In this document: positions 8,750 to 18,980 of the stretch, piece after piece | Layout: the number at the start of each line of letters is the position of its first letter | Position numbering within the stretch: position 1 is the first letter of the stretch | Assembly (NCBI GenBank): GCA_012719395.1 | Contig: JAAYAL010000025.1 | Coordinates: 72,558 to 136,557, forward strand | Reading direction: 5' to 3' | Source of the DNA: Gaiellales bacterium | GTDB lineage: Bacteria > Actinomycetota > Thermoleophilia > RBG-16-64-13 | Length of the DNA: 64,000 bases | The notes under the pieces: generated by a model | What the model saw: the letters and a program-made list of their open reading frames with translations, nothing else | What the model was told of the DNA's origin: nothing | The model's database searches: none | Position numbers and translations under genes: made by a program

Positions 8750-10291
8750 ATGATAGAATTGCCATCTGTGAGACTCTCGGAGCTCGTACAGGATCTGGCC
8801 GGCGTCTCCCTCAGCGGAGAGCCCACCACGGCGATCAGCTCCCTCTCCTACAACAGCGCTCAGGTAGAACCCGGCGCGCTGTTCTTCTGTGTGCCTGGGC
8901 TCAAGCGTGATGGTCACGATTTCGCCGGGGATGCTGTGGAGAGAGGCGCCGTGGCACTGGTCGTGCAGCATCGCCTCCCGCTGGAAGTCCCTCAGGTGCT
9001 GGCGGCAGATACGCGACGGGCCATGGGCCCCATTGCAGCCCGCTTCTTCAGTCGGCCCAGCCGTGGCCTTCTGCTGGCGGGTATCACTGGGACAAACGGC
9101 AAGACCACTAGCGCCTACCTTGCCGCGTGGCTGTTGGAGGCAAGCGGGTTGCGCACCGGTCTCATTGGCACGGTGGAGAGACGCGTGGGCGGCGTGAGCC
9201 GGCGGGATGTGGACAGAACCACGCCGGAAGCCCTGGACCTGCAGAGGGACCTGGCCGGCATGGTGGCAGCGGGGGATCGCGCGGCCGTGATGGAAGTGTC
9301 CTCGCACGCGTTGGAGTTGAGTCGGGCGGACGATCTGGTGTTCGCGGCCGTGGCTTTCACCAACTTGACGCAGGATCACCTGGATTTCCACGGCAATCTG
9401 GACGCCTACTATCGGGCCAAGGCCCGTCTCTTTCTCGATCCCGTCTTCGCCGACCGCGAGCCGCCGGCGGTCATCAACATGGATGACCCGGTAGGGAGGC
9501 GCATCGCCCGGCAGGTTGCTCCCCATCGGCTGCTCACCTTCCGCGTGGCGGATGGTCGCGCCGGAGCCGTGGAGCCGGCGGATCTGGAGCTGCAGGGCCT
9601 GAAGGTGACGCCGGCCGGCATTGAAGGCCTCCTGCGGGTGGCCGGGCGGGCGGCAGACAGGGTGCACGCATCGGTGTCGAGGGAGCTGCACATTCCACTC
9701 TTGGGGCGGTTCAACGCCTCCAATGTGCTCACGGCCTTGGGACTGGGGCTTGCGCTCGGGCTGGATCTTGATCTGATGGTGGAGGCTGTGGCTGATTTCC
9801 CCGGTGTGCCGGGCCGCATGCAGCAGGTGGATGCCGGGCAGCCCTTCACCGTGCTGGTGGACTACGCGCACACGCCGGACTCAGTGGAGAACGTGCTGTC
9901 CACGGCGCGTGACGTGTGCCCGGGTCGGGTCATAGCCCTTCTGGGGTGTGGCGGTGATCGCGATCGGACCAAGAGACCTCGCATGGGAAGGGCGCTGGAG
10001 GAAGGGGCGGATGTGGCGGTGGTCACCTCGGACAACCCGCGCACCGAGCAGCCGACGGCCATCATTGCTGAGGTCTTGGCGGGTCTTGAGCAGCCGGAGA
10101 AGGCCCTCGTGGATGCCGACCGGCGTCAGGCCATGCGTACCGCGCTGCGCCAGGCGGCGCCGGGGGACATAGTGCTCATCTTGGGGAAGGGCCACGAGAG
10201 CGGGCAGGAGATCAACGGCCGGAAGATCGCCTTCGACGACTTCACCGTGGCCTGTGAGTTGCTGCGTGAGCAAGGCTGGCGGGCCACGTGA
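8750..10291 (+). CDS. murE: UDP-MurNAc-tripeptide synthetase MurE
   Basis: GITGTNGKTTSAYL, FTNLTQDHLDFHG, DYAHTPDSVENVL, TSDNPRTEQP. Confidence 0.95.
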   Translation: MIELPSVRLSELVQDLAGVSLSGEPTTAISSLSYNSAQVEPGALFFCVPGLKRDGHDFAGDAVERGAVALVVQHRLPLEVPQVLAADTRRAMGPIAARFFSRPSRGLLLAGITGTNGKTTSAYLAAWLLEASGLRTGLIGTVERRVGGVSRRDVDRTTPEALDLQRDLAGMVAAGDRAAVMEVSSHALELSRADDLVFAAVAFTNLTQDHLDFHGNLDAYYRAKARLFLDPVFADREPPAVINMDDPVGRRIARQVAPHRLLTFRVADGRAGAVEPADLELQGLKVTPAGIEGLLRVAGRAADRVHASVSRELHIPLLGRFNASNVLTALGLGLALGLDLDLMVEAVADFPGVPGRMQQVDAGQPFTVLVDYAHTPDSVENVLSTARDVCPGRVIALLGCGGDRDRTKRPRMGRALEEGADVAVVTSDNPRTEQPTAIIAEVLAGLEQPEKALVDADRRQAMRTALRQAAPGDIVLILGKGHESGQEINGRKIAFDDFTVACELLREQGWRAT

Positions 10292-11715
10292 TTCCTCTCT
10301 CCGCGGACGAGGCGGGATATGCGCTTCACCTGCCCCCGCTGCGGCAGGATGTCACCGGTGTCTCCGCGGACACGCGGACCCTCCGCCCCGGTGATCTCTT
10401 CGTGGCGCTGATCGGGGAGCGTTTCAACGGTCATCACTATGTGGAAGCGGCATTCGCGGTTGGGGCCTCAGGTGCCGTGGTGCAGGCCGGCGCCGGTGCT
10501 GAGCAGGTGCAGTCTGTTGTATCCGCACCCGAGAGGGACCGACTCTACGTCGTGCCGGACACTCTGGTGGCGTTGGGCGATCTAGCCCGAGCGGTCAGGC
10601 AGAAATCCTCCGCGATTGTCATCGCCGTCACGGGCAGCATGGGCAAGACCGGGACCAAGGACCTTATCCGGTCCATGGCCGGCATGGAGCGCGTGGTGTT
10701 GGCCACGGAGTTCAACCTCAACAACGAGGTCGGCGTTCCGCTCACGCTGTTGCAGATCGATCGCTCCACGGAATTGGTGGTGGTGGAGATGGGCATGCGC
10801 GGTCTCGGCCAGATCCAGTACCTCACGCGGATGGCGCGGCCCCAAGTGGGCGTTGTCACCAACGTAGCCCCCGTTCACCTGGAGCTGCTGGGGAGCATGG
10901 AAGCTATAGCTGAGGCTAAGGCTGAGTTATTGCTGGCCCTGGAGGGGTCGGGTGTGTGTGTGGTCCCGGCCGGGGAGGATCTCCTCCGTTCTTGGCTGGA
11001 GCGTTCCGCAGCCAAAGCGGTGAGCTTCGGCTTGGACCCACAGGAGAGGAATCCGCCACCGGACGTGGTGGGGAGAGCGGCGCTGCGTGAGGCCACCCGC
11101 TGTCTGCTGCAGGTGTCGTGGCCGGAGGGGGAAGCGGAGGTGGTGACACCCTTCACCGCCCGCTACAAAATGCAGAATACCGTGGCCGCTGCTGCGGCCT
11201 GCTATGCGGCCGGGCTTGACCTGGAGGTGTGCCTGAATGGGGTGGCCGGCGTTGACTTCACTCCCGGTCGCGGTGATGAGTATGAGGCAGGTGGCAGGAT
11301 AATCCTGGACGACAGCTATAATGCTAACCCTCAAGCCACGGTTGCGGCTTTGTCGCACCTGATGGAGAGGGCGGAGGAGACAGGTGGCCGGCCGGTGGCG
11401 GTACTGGGGGACATGTTGGAGCTTGGCCCCGACGCGGCCGCCTACCACGCGGAGGTTGGTCGGGAAGCCGCGCGCCTGGGGATAGGCACGCTGTTGGCCG
11501 TGGGGAGCTACGCCGAGCCCATGGCACGGGCGTTTCTGGCGGAGGCCTCCGGCGAGGTCACCGCCGACTGGTGCGGGTTGGATGCCGTGCGGCAAGGGGC
11601 GGCTCTGTTGATGGAGCGGCTGCAGCCTGGTGACGTGGTGTTGGTCAAGGCCTCTCGCCGGGTGGGACTGGACCGTCTGGTTCAGTACCTCATCTCCGGC
11701 ACTCCGGTCGGGTAG
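10288..11715 (+). CDS. murF: UDP-MurNAc-tripeptide:D-Ala-D-Ala ligase MurF
   Basis: VTGSMGKTGTKDLI, NLNNEVGVPLTLL, LDDSYNANPQA; follows murE. Confidence 0.94.
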   Translation: MIPLSADEAGYALHLPPLRQDVTGVSADTRTLRPGDLFVALIGERFNGHHYVEAAFAVGASGAVVQAGAGAEQVQSVVSAPERDRLYVVPDTLVALGDLARAVRQKSSAIVIAVTGSMGKTGTKDLIRSMAGMERVVLATEFNLNNEVGVPLTLLQIDRSTELVVVEMGMRGLGQIQYLTRMARPQVGVVTNVAPVHLELLGSMEAIAEAKAELLLALEGSGVCVVPAGEDLLRSWLERSAAKAVSFGLDPQERNPPPDVVGRAALREATRCLLQVSWPEGEAEVVTPFTARYKMQNTVAAAAACYAAGLDLEVCLNGVAGVDFTPGRGDEYEAGGRIILDDSYNANPQATVAALSHLMERAEETGGRPVAVLGDMLELGPDAAAYHAEVGREAARLGIGTLLAVGSYAEPMARAFLAEASGEVTADWCGLDAVRQGAALLMERLQPGDVVLVKASRRVGLDRLVQYLISGTPVG

Positions 11716-11724
11716 GGAAGAGCT

Positions 11725-12708
11725 ATGGGGCGGATACTCGCTGCCGGCATCCTGGCCATTGTCCTCTCCGTGGTGGCGGGGCCGCGCTTCATCGCGTTGG
11801 TGCGCAATCGGGGCATCGGGCAACGCATTCGCGAGGAGGGACCTGAGCGTCACATTGGCAAGGCCGGCACGCCTACCATGGGTGGTCTTCTTATCCTGGC
11901 CTCTGCCGTGGTGGCGTACTTGGTCCTGGGTACGCACACGCTGGCCGGTCTGCTGGTCATGTCCCTCATGCTGGGGTCAGGCCTGGTCGGTTTCTTGGAC
12001 GATGCCAGCAAGGTCATCAAGCGCAGATCGCTGGGGATCAGTGGCAAGGCCAAGCTGGCCATGCAGTTCCTCCTCATGGTGGCCATTGGGTGGTTTGCCT
12101 TCCGCTTTGCCGGTGTTGACACGTACGTCTCCGTGCCGCTCACGGATCGGTTGTTCAACTTCGGCTGGTCGTACATAGTCCTGGCGTACGTCGTGACCGC
12201 CGGGACCTCGAACACCGTCAACCTGACCGACGGCTTGGACGGGCTGGCAGCGGGTACCGTGGCAGTGGCGCTGCTCGCCTTCACCGGTATCGCCTGGTTG
12301 CAGGGGGCCAAGGATCTCGCCATTCTCTCCGCCAGCCTCATGGGGGCCTGCGTCGGCTTCCTCTGGTACAACTCCTTCCCCGCGGAAGTCTTCATGGGCG
12401 ACACAGGCTCCCTCGCCCTGGGTGCGGCGCTGGGGGGGATGGCCATCATGACGGGCACAGAGCTCTATCTGCCGCTTATCGGTGGCATCTTCGTTATCGA
12501 GGGGCTGAGCCTCATCATTCAGGTCATTGCCGTGAGGGTGTTCCACCGCCGCGTGTTTCTCATGTCTCCCATCCATCACCACTTCGAACTGAAGGATTGG
12601 TCGGAGACCAAGATCATCGTGCGCTTCTGGATCGTCACTGCCATTCTGGCGGCCGCCGGGTTCACGCTCTACTACCTGACCTACACCAGAGGCCCCTTCC
12701 CGTGGTAG
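11725..12708 (+). CDS. mraY: Phospho-MurNAc-pentapeptide transferase
   Basis: GTPTMGGLL, NTVNLTDGLDGLAAG, FMGDTGSLALGA, SPIHHHFELKDWSE. Confidence 0.96.
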   Translation: MGRILAAGILAIVLSVVAGPRFIALVRNRGIGQRIREEGPERHIGKAGTPTMGGLLILASAVVAYLVLGTHTLAGLLVMSLMLGSGLVGFLDDASKVIKRRSLGISGKAKLAMQFLLMVAIGWFAFRFAGVDTYVSVPLTDRLFNFGWSYIVLAYVVTAGTSNTVNLTDGLDGLAAGTVAVALLAFTGIAWLQGAKDLAILSASLMGACVGFLWYNSFPAEVFMGDTGSLALGAALGGMAIMTGTELYLPLIGGIFVIEGLSLIIQVIAVRVFHRRVFLMSPIHHHFELKDWSETKIIVRFWIVTAILAAAGFTLYYLTYTRGPFPW

Positions 12709-12710
12709 GC

Positions 12711-14111
12711 GTGGGCGAGCGAGCCCTGCCCGCGGGCGTGAAACGGGTACTGGTGTTGGGCGCCGGCCGCTCCGGCTCAGCGGCGGCTCGTGCTCTGTCC
12801 CGCCGCGGTCTCTCGGTTGTGCTCAGCGATTCCAAAGCTGAAGCCGAGGTGCAGGATCTTGCTTCGCTGCGGGGATGGCAGATCGAGGTGGTCTTGGGTC
12901 CCCAGGGCGAGACTCAACTTGACGGAGTTGATCTTGTGGTCAAGAGCCCGGGCATTCCGGAGACTGCCGCCATTGTGCAGGCGGTGCGTCGGAGGGGCCT
13001 GACTCTGTACAGCGAGGTGGAACTGGCGTTCCGATTGGTGCCGAACCCGTTTTGCGCCATCACGGGAACCAACGGGAAGACAACTACCACCGCCCTCCTG
13101 GGTCACATGTTCGCCACGGCGGGCCGCCCAATGCGCGTGGTGGGGAACATTGGGGTGGCGCTGTCCAGCGTCATAGATGAGGCTGAAGCTGAAGCCGAGC
13201 TTGTTACGGAGCTTTCCAGCTTTCAGCTGGAGGATGTGCATGCCTTTCGTCCGGAGGTGGGGATTCTGCTCAACCTGACGCAGGACCACCTGGACCGGCA
13301 TGGGACCATGGAGCACTACCTGGAGATCAAAGGCCGGATGTTCCAGAAGCAGGGGCCTGCGGACGTGGCGGTGTTGAACGCGGCGGACGGGTGGGTCCGG
13401 GAATTCGGTCAGGCGTTGGCGGCGCGGACGGATCCACCCCGGGTGATGTACTTCTCCACTGCCGGCCCCCAAGGGGCAGAGTCGTGGCTGGAGGATGATC
13501 GCCTTCACGTGCTGGGGAGGCCGTCGCTGAGCGTGGGCCGACTGCAACTGCGTGGCCCGCACAATATGGAGAATTGCCTGGCCGCCGCGTCCGCGGCGCT
13601 TCTGCGCGGGCTGTCGCTGGAGGCTGTGGAAGAGGCTCTGCGGACCTTCGCGGGAGTGGAGCATCGCCTGCAGAAGGCAGGAAACGTCCGTGGGGTGGAG
13701 TATGTCAACGACAGCAAGGCCACCAACGTGGAGGCCGCGCTCAAGGCTTTGGGTGCATACCCACGTGGGGTGCACCTCATCTTGGGAGGGCGCGACAAGG
13801 CCTCGGACTATGAGCCTCTGGCTCGGGCGTGCGCCGGTGGCTGTGTGTCCGTGTATCTGATCGGTGAGGCGGCCCCGCTGATCCGGGCCGCGTTCGCAGA
13901 AGTGGAGAAGAGCGGGGTGCCGAGGCTTCCGGTCTTACTGGACATGGGAGACCTGGAGCGCGCCGTGGCCGTGGCCGCAGCGCGCGCGCAGCGCGGGGAG
14001 GTGGTGCTGCTTGCCCCGGCCTGTGCCAGCTTCGATCAGTACCGGAGCTTTGAAGAGAGAGGCGACCACTTCATGAGGCTGGTTGCTCAGCAGGCGAAGC
14101 GGGCGGGATGA
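12711..14111 (+). CDS. murD: UDP-MurNAc-L-Ala:D-Glu ligase MurD
   Basis: VLGAGRSGSAAARAL, ITGTNGKTTTTALLGH, LNLTQDHLDRHG, VNDSKATNVEAALKAL; GTG start at 12711 just after mraY. Confidence 0.95.
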   Translation: MGERALPAGVKRVLVLGAGRSGSAAARALSRRGLSVVLSDSKAEAEVQDLASLRGWQIEVVLGPQGETQLDGVDLVVKSPGIPETAAIVQAVRRRGLTLYSEVELAFRLVPNPFCAITGTNGKTTTTALLGHMFATAGRPMRVVGNIGVALSSVIDEAEAEAELVTELSSFQLEDVHAFRPEVGILLNLTQDHLDRHGTMEHYLEIKGRMFQKQGPADVAVLNAADGWVREFGQALAARTDPPRVMYFSTAGPQGAESWLEDDRLHVLGRPSLSVGRLQLRGPHNMENCLAAASAALLRGLSLEAVEEALRTFAGVEHRLQKAGNVRGVEYVNDSKATNVEAALKALGAYPRGVHLILGGRDKASDYEPLARACAGGCVSVYLIGEAAPLIRAAFAEVEKSGVPRLPVLLDMGDLERAVAVAAARAQRGEVVLLAPACASFDQYRSFEERGDHFMRLVAQQAKRAG

Positions 14112-15496
14112 GCGGCCCGGCGGAGAAAACGCGTCGTGGGCCGGCCGGCCCGGAAAGGCGAAGCCGGTCTGCGTCTGAGGTCCCGCCGCTGCCCGGTACC
14201 CATGCCTCGACCTCTGACTTCGACGGCTGGGAAGCCGATTGGTTCACAGAGGTTCAGGACGGCAGCATGGTGCTGGGCTCGCGCGAAAGGCTGCCCTTGG
14301 CGTTTCACTGCCTGTGGTTCGCCACCATGTTGTTGTTGGGCTTCGGGCTGGTCATGATCTACTCGGTGTCCACGGCGCAGGGATTCTTCGGGGAGAACCT
14401 GGAGGCGCTGGATCGCCTCAAGGACCAGGCGTTGGCCGGGGGTGTGGGCATCGCAGTCATGCTCCTCATCTCCCGGCTCGACTATCGGCGCTGGCGCCGG
14501 CCCATCATCTGGATCAGCCTGCTGGCCTTCGCGCTGCTGGTGGCGGTGGAGATCCCCGGTATTGGACGGGAGGCCAACCACGCCACGCGCTGGATCGATC
14601 TCGGTCCTCTGCCCCTGCAGCCCTCGGAGGTGGCCAAGCTGGCCATGTTGGGGCTGGCCGCGCACCTACTGTCCACCCGGCGGGCGGAGCAGGGGCGCTT
14701 CGGGGTGCTCTTCTGGCCCTTGGCGCCGGTGGCCGCCGTTGCGGCCATACTCATCCTCATGCAACCCGACCTGGGCAGCACGCTGATGATCGGGGTGGTG
14801 GTCTTCGGTCTGTGGTGGTTGGCCGGCATGCGCCTGCGGGAGTGGGGCACGCTGGCTCTGTTGGCGGTGTCGGCAGTGGGTGCGGCCATCCTGCTTTCTG
14901 ACTACCGACGGGTGCGGTTCCTTGCCTTCCTGGACCCCTTCGCCGATCCCACGGACAGCGGTTGGCAGATCATTCAGTCCTTCCTGGCCATGTCCAGCGG
15001 TGGGTGGTGGGGTGTCGGGCCCGGTCGCAGCGTGCAAAAGTTCAGCTACCTGCCCGAGGCCCACACCGATATGATCTTCAGCATAGTGGGGGAGGAGTTC
15101 GGCTTCGTGGGAGTGGCGCTGCTCATTCTCACCTTTGTGCTCCTGGTAGGATGCATGCTCCGGTTGGCCGGTCGCTGTGACGATGCCTTCGGACGCTACC
15201 TGGCCGGCGGAGTGGCCCTTCTGATCGGTGGCCAGGCCCTCATCAACCTGGGAGGGGTGATGGGGGTTCTTCCGCTGACCGGGGTCCCTCTGCCGCTCAT
15301 CAGTTTTGGGCGGACCAACCTGGTGGTGGTTCTGGCCGCGGTGGGCGTGGTGCTCTCTGTAGCCCGCTATGGCCCGGTGGCCGTCACTCAACGAATTCGC
15401 CCCAAGCCCGTAGAAGGAGAATCGTCGAATGTCGCTTATCTTGATAGCCGGAGGTGGGACGGCCGGGCACGTGGTTCCCGCCTTGGCCATAGCTGA
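14108..15496 (+). CDS. ftsW: SEDS-family glycosyltransferase FtsW
   Basis: Multi-TM; NHATRWIDLGPLPLQPSEVAKLAML, QPDLGSTLMIG, AHTDMIFSIVGEEFGFVG, TGVPLPLISFGRTNL. Confidence 0.92.
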   Translation: MSGPAEKTRRGPAGPERRSRSASEVPPLPGTHASTSDFDGWEADWFTEVQDGSMVLGSRERLPLAFHCLWFATMLLLGFGLVMIYSVSTAQGFFGENLEALDRLKDQALAGGVGIAVMLLISRLDYRRWRRPIIWISLLAFALLVAVEIPGIGREANHATRWIDLGPLPLQPSEVAKLAMLGLAAHLLSTRRAEQGRFGVLFWPLAPVAAVAAILILMQPDLGSTLMIGVVVFGLWWLAGMRLREWGTLALLAVSAVGAAILLSDYRRVRFLAFLDPFADPTDSGWQIIQSFLAMSSGGWWGVGPGRSVQKFSYLPEAHTDMIFSIVGEEFGFVGVALLILTFVLLVGCMLRLAGRCDDAFGRYLAGGVALLIGGQALINLGGVMGVLPLTGVPLPLISFGRTNLVVVLAAVGVVLSVARYGPVAVTQRIRPKPVEGESSNVAYLDSRRWDGRARGSRLGHS

Positions 15497-16571
15497 CGTT
15501 CTCTCCTCTCGGGGCTACACCGTTGAGTTCTGCGGCGCGGGCTACGGGATGGAGGCGCAGTTGGTCACTCGCTCGGCGTACCCGTTCCACCTCATCCGCA
15601 TTCGCGGGTTCCAACGCCATCTGGGCCTGTCCACGCTGCGCACGGTGGCTTCCATCCCGCTGGCCGGCATTGACGCCTGGAGACTCCTGCGGCGGCGGCG
15701 CCCCGCCTGCGTGGTGGGTGTGGGTGCCTACGCTTCGGGGCCGGTGGTGGCTGAGGCGGCGCTGCTGGGTAGACCGGCGGTGGCGGTGGAGATGGATGCG
15801 CACCTGGGCTGGACCAACCGCATACTGAGTCGCTTAGTCAAGCGCGTGTGCCTCTCCTTCCCCATTCCCGGCCGCGAGGGCGGTAGGTTCGTGTACACGG
15901 GCAGGCCGCTTCGCCCTCAACTGCTGTCCGCTACGCGCACCCAAGGCCTGACCCGCTTCGGTCTGGACCCGGATGTGCCTGTGGTGCTGGTTTTCGGGGG
16001 GAGCTTGGGGGCCCACACGCTGAACGCGGCCGTGGTTGAGGCCTACGCCGAGCAGGAGCTTCCGTTCCAACTGCTGCATGTCACCGGGCAGCGGGAGCAC
16101 GCCAAGGTGGCGACCGCTATGCGGGCTGAGGTGATCCAGGGAACGGGGGAAGACGATGCGGTGGCGGCCCCGGCCGCCCGGCCCAACTACCAGGCCTTCG
16201 CCTACCTGGATGATTTCCACTTGGCCCTGGCCGCCGCCGACGTGGTGGTGGGGCGGGCGGGTGGTTCGGTGGCCGAGTTGCTGGCTCGCGGCCTACCCTC
16301 TCTGCTGGTACCCTACCCCTACGCCACGGCGGATCACCAGATGAAGAACGCGCGTGCCTTGGAGCGGGCGGGCGCAGCGGCCGTGGTCCCGGATGGCGAG
16401 TTGACCGGTGCGCGCCTGAGCGGTGAGGTAGAGAAGCTGCTGGAGCCGGCGCGCCGTGAGGCCATGCGCAGGGCCGCCCTTTCTCTGGCCCGCCCCGACG
16501 CTACCGAGAGAATCGTGCGCGAAATAGTCCAACTAGCCGGGCCGCCTGCGGCGGCGCCGGCGGAGGCATAG
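15429..16571 (+). CDS. murG: UDP-GlcNAc transferase MurG
   Basis: ILIAGGGTAGHVVPALAIAD, VFGGSLGAHTLN, VVGRAGGSVAELLARGLPSLLVPYPYATADHQMKNA. Confidence 0.95.
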   Translation: MSLILIAGGGTAGHVVPALAIADVLSSRGYTVEFCGAGYGMEAQLVTRSAYPFHLIRIRGFQRHLGLSTLRTVASIPLAGIDAWRLLRRRRPACVVGVGAYASGPVVAEAALLGRPAVAVEMDAHLGWTNRILSRLVKRVCLSFPIPGREGGRFVYTGRPLRPQLLSATRTQGLTRFGLDPDVPVVLVFGGSLGAHTLNAAVVEAYAEQELPFQLLHVTGQREHAKVATAMRAEVIQGTGEDDAVAAPAARPNYQAFAYLDDFHLALAAADVVVGRAGGSVAELLARGLPSLLVPYPYATADHQMKNARALERAGAAAVVPDGELTGARLSGEVEKLLEPARREAMRRAALSLARPDATERIVREIVQLAGPPAAAPAEA

Positions 16572-16573
16572 CA

Positions 16574-17974
16574 ATGACAGACGTCCTGGCCCAACCCGAT
16601 CCCATTGATTTCTCCACTTTCCGCCGCTTCCACTTCATTGGTCTGGGTGGGCAGGGCATGAGTGGCATTGCCTTGGTTCTCCACCAACTCGGCTTCGAGA
16701 TTGCCGGGTCGGATCTCAAGGCCTCGCGCTACACCAAGTTGCTGGCCAAGTCCGGCATCCACGTGGCCCTGCGCCATGCCGCTGAGAACCTGGGCGACCC
16801 GGATGTGGTGGTGGTCTCCTCGGCCATCCCGGCGCGCAATCCGGAGCTGATCGAAGCACTGCGCCGCAGCATCCCGGTGGTCAAGCGCTCACAAGTACTG
16901 GCCTGGCTCATGCAGGGCCGGAGAGGGATTGCCGTGTGCGGGACCCACGGTAAGACCACCACCACGTCCATGGTCAGCCGCGTGCTCATCGATGCCGGGC
17001 TGGATCCCTCCTTCGTGGTGGGGGGCGAGCTGAACGACGTGGGCTCCAATGCCCGCTTGGGCCGTGGGGAGTTCCTGGTGTGTGAGGCGGACGAGTCGGA
17101 TGGCTCCCTGGTCTACTACCGCCCTGAAGCGGCCATCCTCACCAACATCGAATTCGACCATCACAGCCACTACCTCCACCTCAACGACATCGTGGAGACC
17201 TTTCGCACCTTCATCGGGCATCTGCCGGTCAACGGGCAACTGGTCCACTGGGGCGACGACCGGCGGGTGAGTCGCCTGGCCGCGGAAGCCAAGTGCCGCA
17301 CGCTCTCCTATGGCTTGGAGGCCGGCAACGACTACCAGGCGCGCGAGATCAGCCTGCACCATGAAGGCAGCCGTTTTGAGGTATGGCGCCGCGGGCACCG
17401 TCTGGCGCGGGCGGAGCTGGCCATCCCCGGCCAGCACCACATCCTGAACGCCGTGGGTTGCTTCGCGCTCCTGTGCGAGCAGGGTGTCTCTCCTGCGCGC
17501 GTGGCGGATACCCTACGCGGTTTCGGCGGCGCTGCGCGCCGCTTCCAGTGGAAGGGTGAGCGCAACGGTGTGAGCGTGGTGGACGACTACGGTCATCACC
17601 CCACGGAACTCAAAGTGACGTTGCGCACGGCCCGCCTGGGGGAATGGAAGCGCGTGATCGCCGTATTTCAGCCCTATCTCTACTCGCGTACCCTCTTCCT
17701 GCAGAACGAGCTGGCAGAGGCTCTGCTGGAAGCGGACGTGACTCTGGTCACAGATATCCTGGGTGCCCGCGAGGATCCACAGCCGGGTGTAACGGGCAAG
17801 CTCATTGTTGACTCCATGCTGCGCCTCAATCCTCGTGCGCCGGTGGTCTACCTTCCGCGCTTGAACTCGGTGCCGGAGTACCTGGAGGCGCACGCCCGCC
17901 CCGGGGACCTGGTCCTCACCATGGGCTGCGGTGATGTCTACCGGGCCGGCGAGCACTTTCTCTCCCTCTCTTAG
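16574..17974 (+). CDS. murC: UDP-MurNAc:L-Ala ligase MurC
   Basis: FHFIGLGGQGMSGIAL, CGTHGKTTTTSMVS, EADESDGSLVYYRPEAAILTNIEFDHHSHY, DDYGHHPTELKVTL. Confidence 0.96.
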   Translation: MTDVLAQPDPIDFSTFRRFHFIGLGGQGMSGIALVLHQLGFEIAGSDLKASRYTKLLAKSGIHVALRHAAENLGDPDVVVVSSAIPARNPELIEALRRSIPVVKRSQVLAWLMQGRRGIAVCGTHGKTTTTSMVSRVLIDAGLDPSFVVGGELNDVGSNARLGRGEFLVCEADESDGSLVYYRPEAAILTNIEFDHHSHYLHLNDIVETFRTFIGHLPVNGQLVHWGDDRRVSRLAAEAKCRTLSYGLEAGNDYQAREISLHHEGSRFEVWRRGHRLARAELAIPGQHHILNAVGCFALLCEQGVSPARVADTLRGFGGAARRFQWKGERNGVSVVDDYGHHPTELKVTLRTARLGEWKRVIAVFQPYLYSRTLFLQNELAEALLEADVTLVTDILGAREDPQPGVTGKLIVDSMLRLNPRAPVVYLPRLNSVPEYLEAHARPGDLVLTMGCGDVYRAGEHFLSLS

Positions 17975-17984
17975 GGGGCAGGTC

Positions 17985-18980
17985 ATGCCGTTGCCGCAGG
18001 GAATCCCTGCTCGACTTCGCTCCATCGCCGGGGCTCGGGTATGGCGGAGCGCACCCATGGCGCCCTTCACCACCATAGGGGTGGGCGGCGCCGCCGCGCT
18101 CCTGCTCTCCCTGGAGGATGCGGCGGGGCTGAGCGAGGCACTGTCCCTGCTCCGTGTCGAGGGCGTTCCTCACACCGCGGTGGGGGCCGGATCCAACCTA
18201 GTGGTGGGTGACGCCGGTTACCGGGGAGTGATCCTCAAGCTGGGCGATGGCTTTCACTTCATCGACGAGCCGGTGCCTCACCCGTCGAGGGTGGGTGGGG
18301 CCGCGTCCACCCACGCGCCCACGGACACCGGACCGTCCGCGCTGTCCGTGGTGGCCGGCGCCGGCCTGCACCTTCCCCGGCTCTGCTCGCTCCTGGCCGG
18401 CTGGGGGCTCGGTGGTCTGGAGTTCTGCTGCGGCATCCCCGGCACGCTGGGCGGCGGCGTGGCCATGAACGCGGGAGCGCACGGCGGAGAGCTGGCGCGG
18501 GTGGTGGAGGCGGTGCAGGTGGCCCGCGGAGACGGCGTGCACTGGCTGGCGGCCGACGCTCTGGAGTGGGGCTACCGCCATTGCGGCCTGCCGCCAGGCG
18601 CCGTGGTGACTGCGGTGCGACTTCGTCTGCAGCAGACACCGGAAGCCAACATCCGTGCATTGCATCGGCGCTATCTGCAGCAGCGCCGCCAAGGGCAGCC
18701 ACGTGGCGCCCGCACTTTCGGCAGCACCTTTCGTAACCCGCCCGGCGAATCGGCGGGCCGTCTGCTTGACCAGGCGGGGATGAAAGGCGCGCGCCACGGG
18801 GGTGCTGAGGTATCCACCGTGCATGCCAACTTCATCGTGAACTGCGGTGACGCACGCGCGGCAGATGTGCTCTATCTCATGTCGCTCATGCGTGAGGCGG
18901 TCTACCGGAAACACGAGGTGCTCCTGGAACCCGAGGTGCGCGTCCTGGGCGCGAGACTGCCGTGGGAGACAGGCGCATAG
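17985..18980 (+). CDS. murB: UDP-N-acetylenolpyruvoylglucosamine reductase MurB
   Basis: TTIGVGGAAALLL, VGAGSNLVVGDAGYRGVILKL, GIPGTLGGGVAMNAGAHGGELA, FGSTFRNP; ATG at 17985. Confidence 0.94.
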   Translation: MPLPQGIPARLRSIAGARVWRSAPMAPFTTIGVGGAAALLLSLEDAAGLSEALSLLRVEGVPHTAVGAGSNLVVGDAGYRGVILKLGDGFHFIDEPVPHPSRVGGAASTHAPTDTGPSALSVVAGAGLHLPRLCSLLAGWGLGGLEFCCGIPGTLGGGVAMNAGAHGGELARVVEAVQVARGDGVHWLAADALEWGYRHCGLPPGAVVTAVRLRLQQTPEANIRALHRRYLQQRRQGQPRGARTFGSTFRNPPGESAGRLLDQAGMKGARHGGAEVSTVHANFIVNCGDARAADVLYLMSLMREAVYRKHEVLLEPEVRVLGARLPWETGA

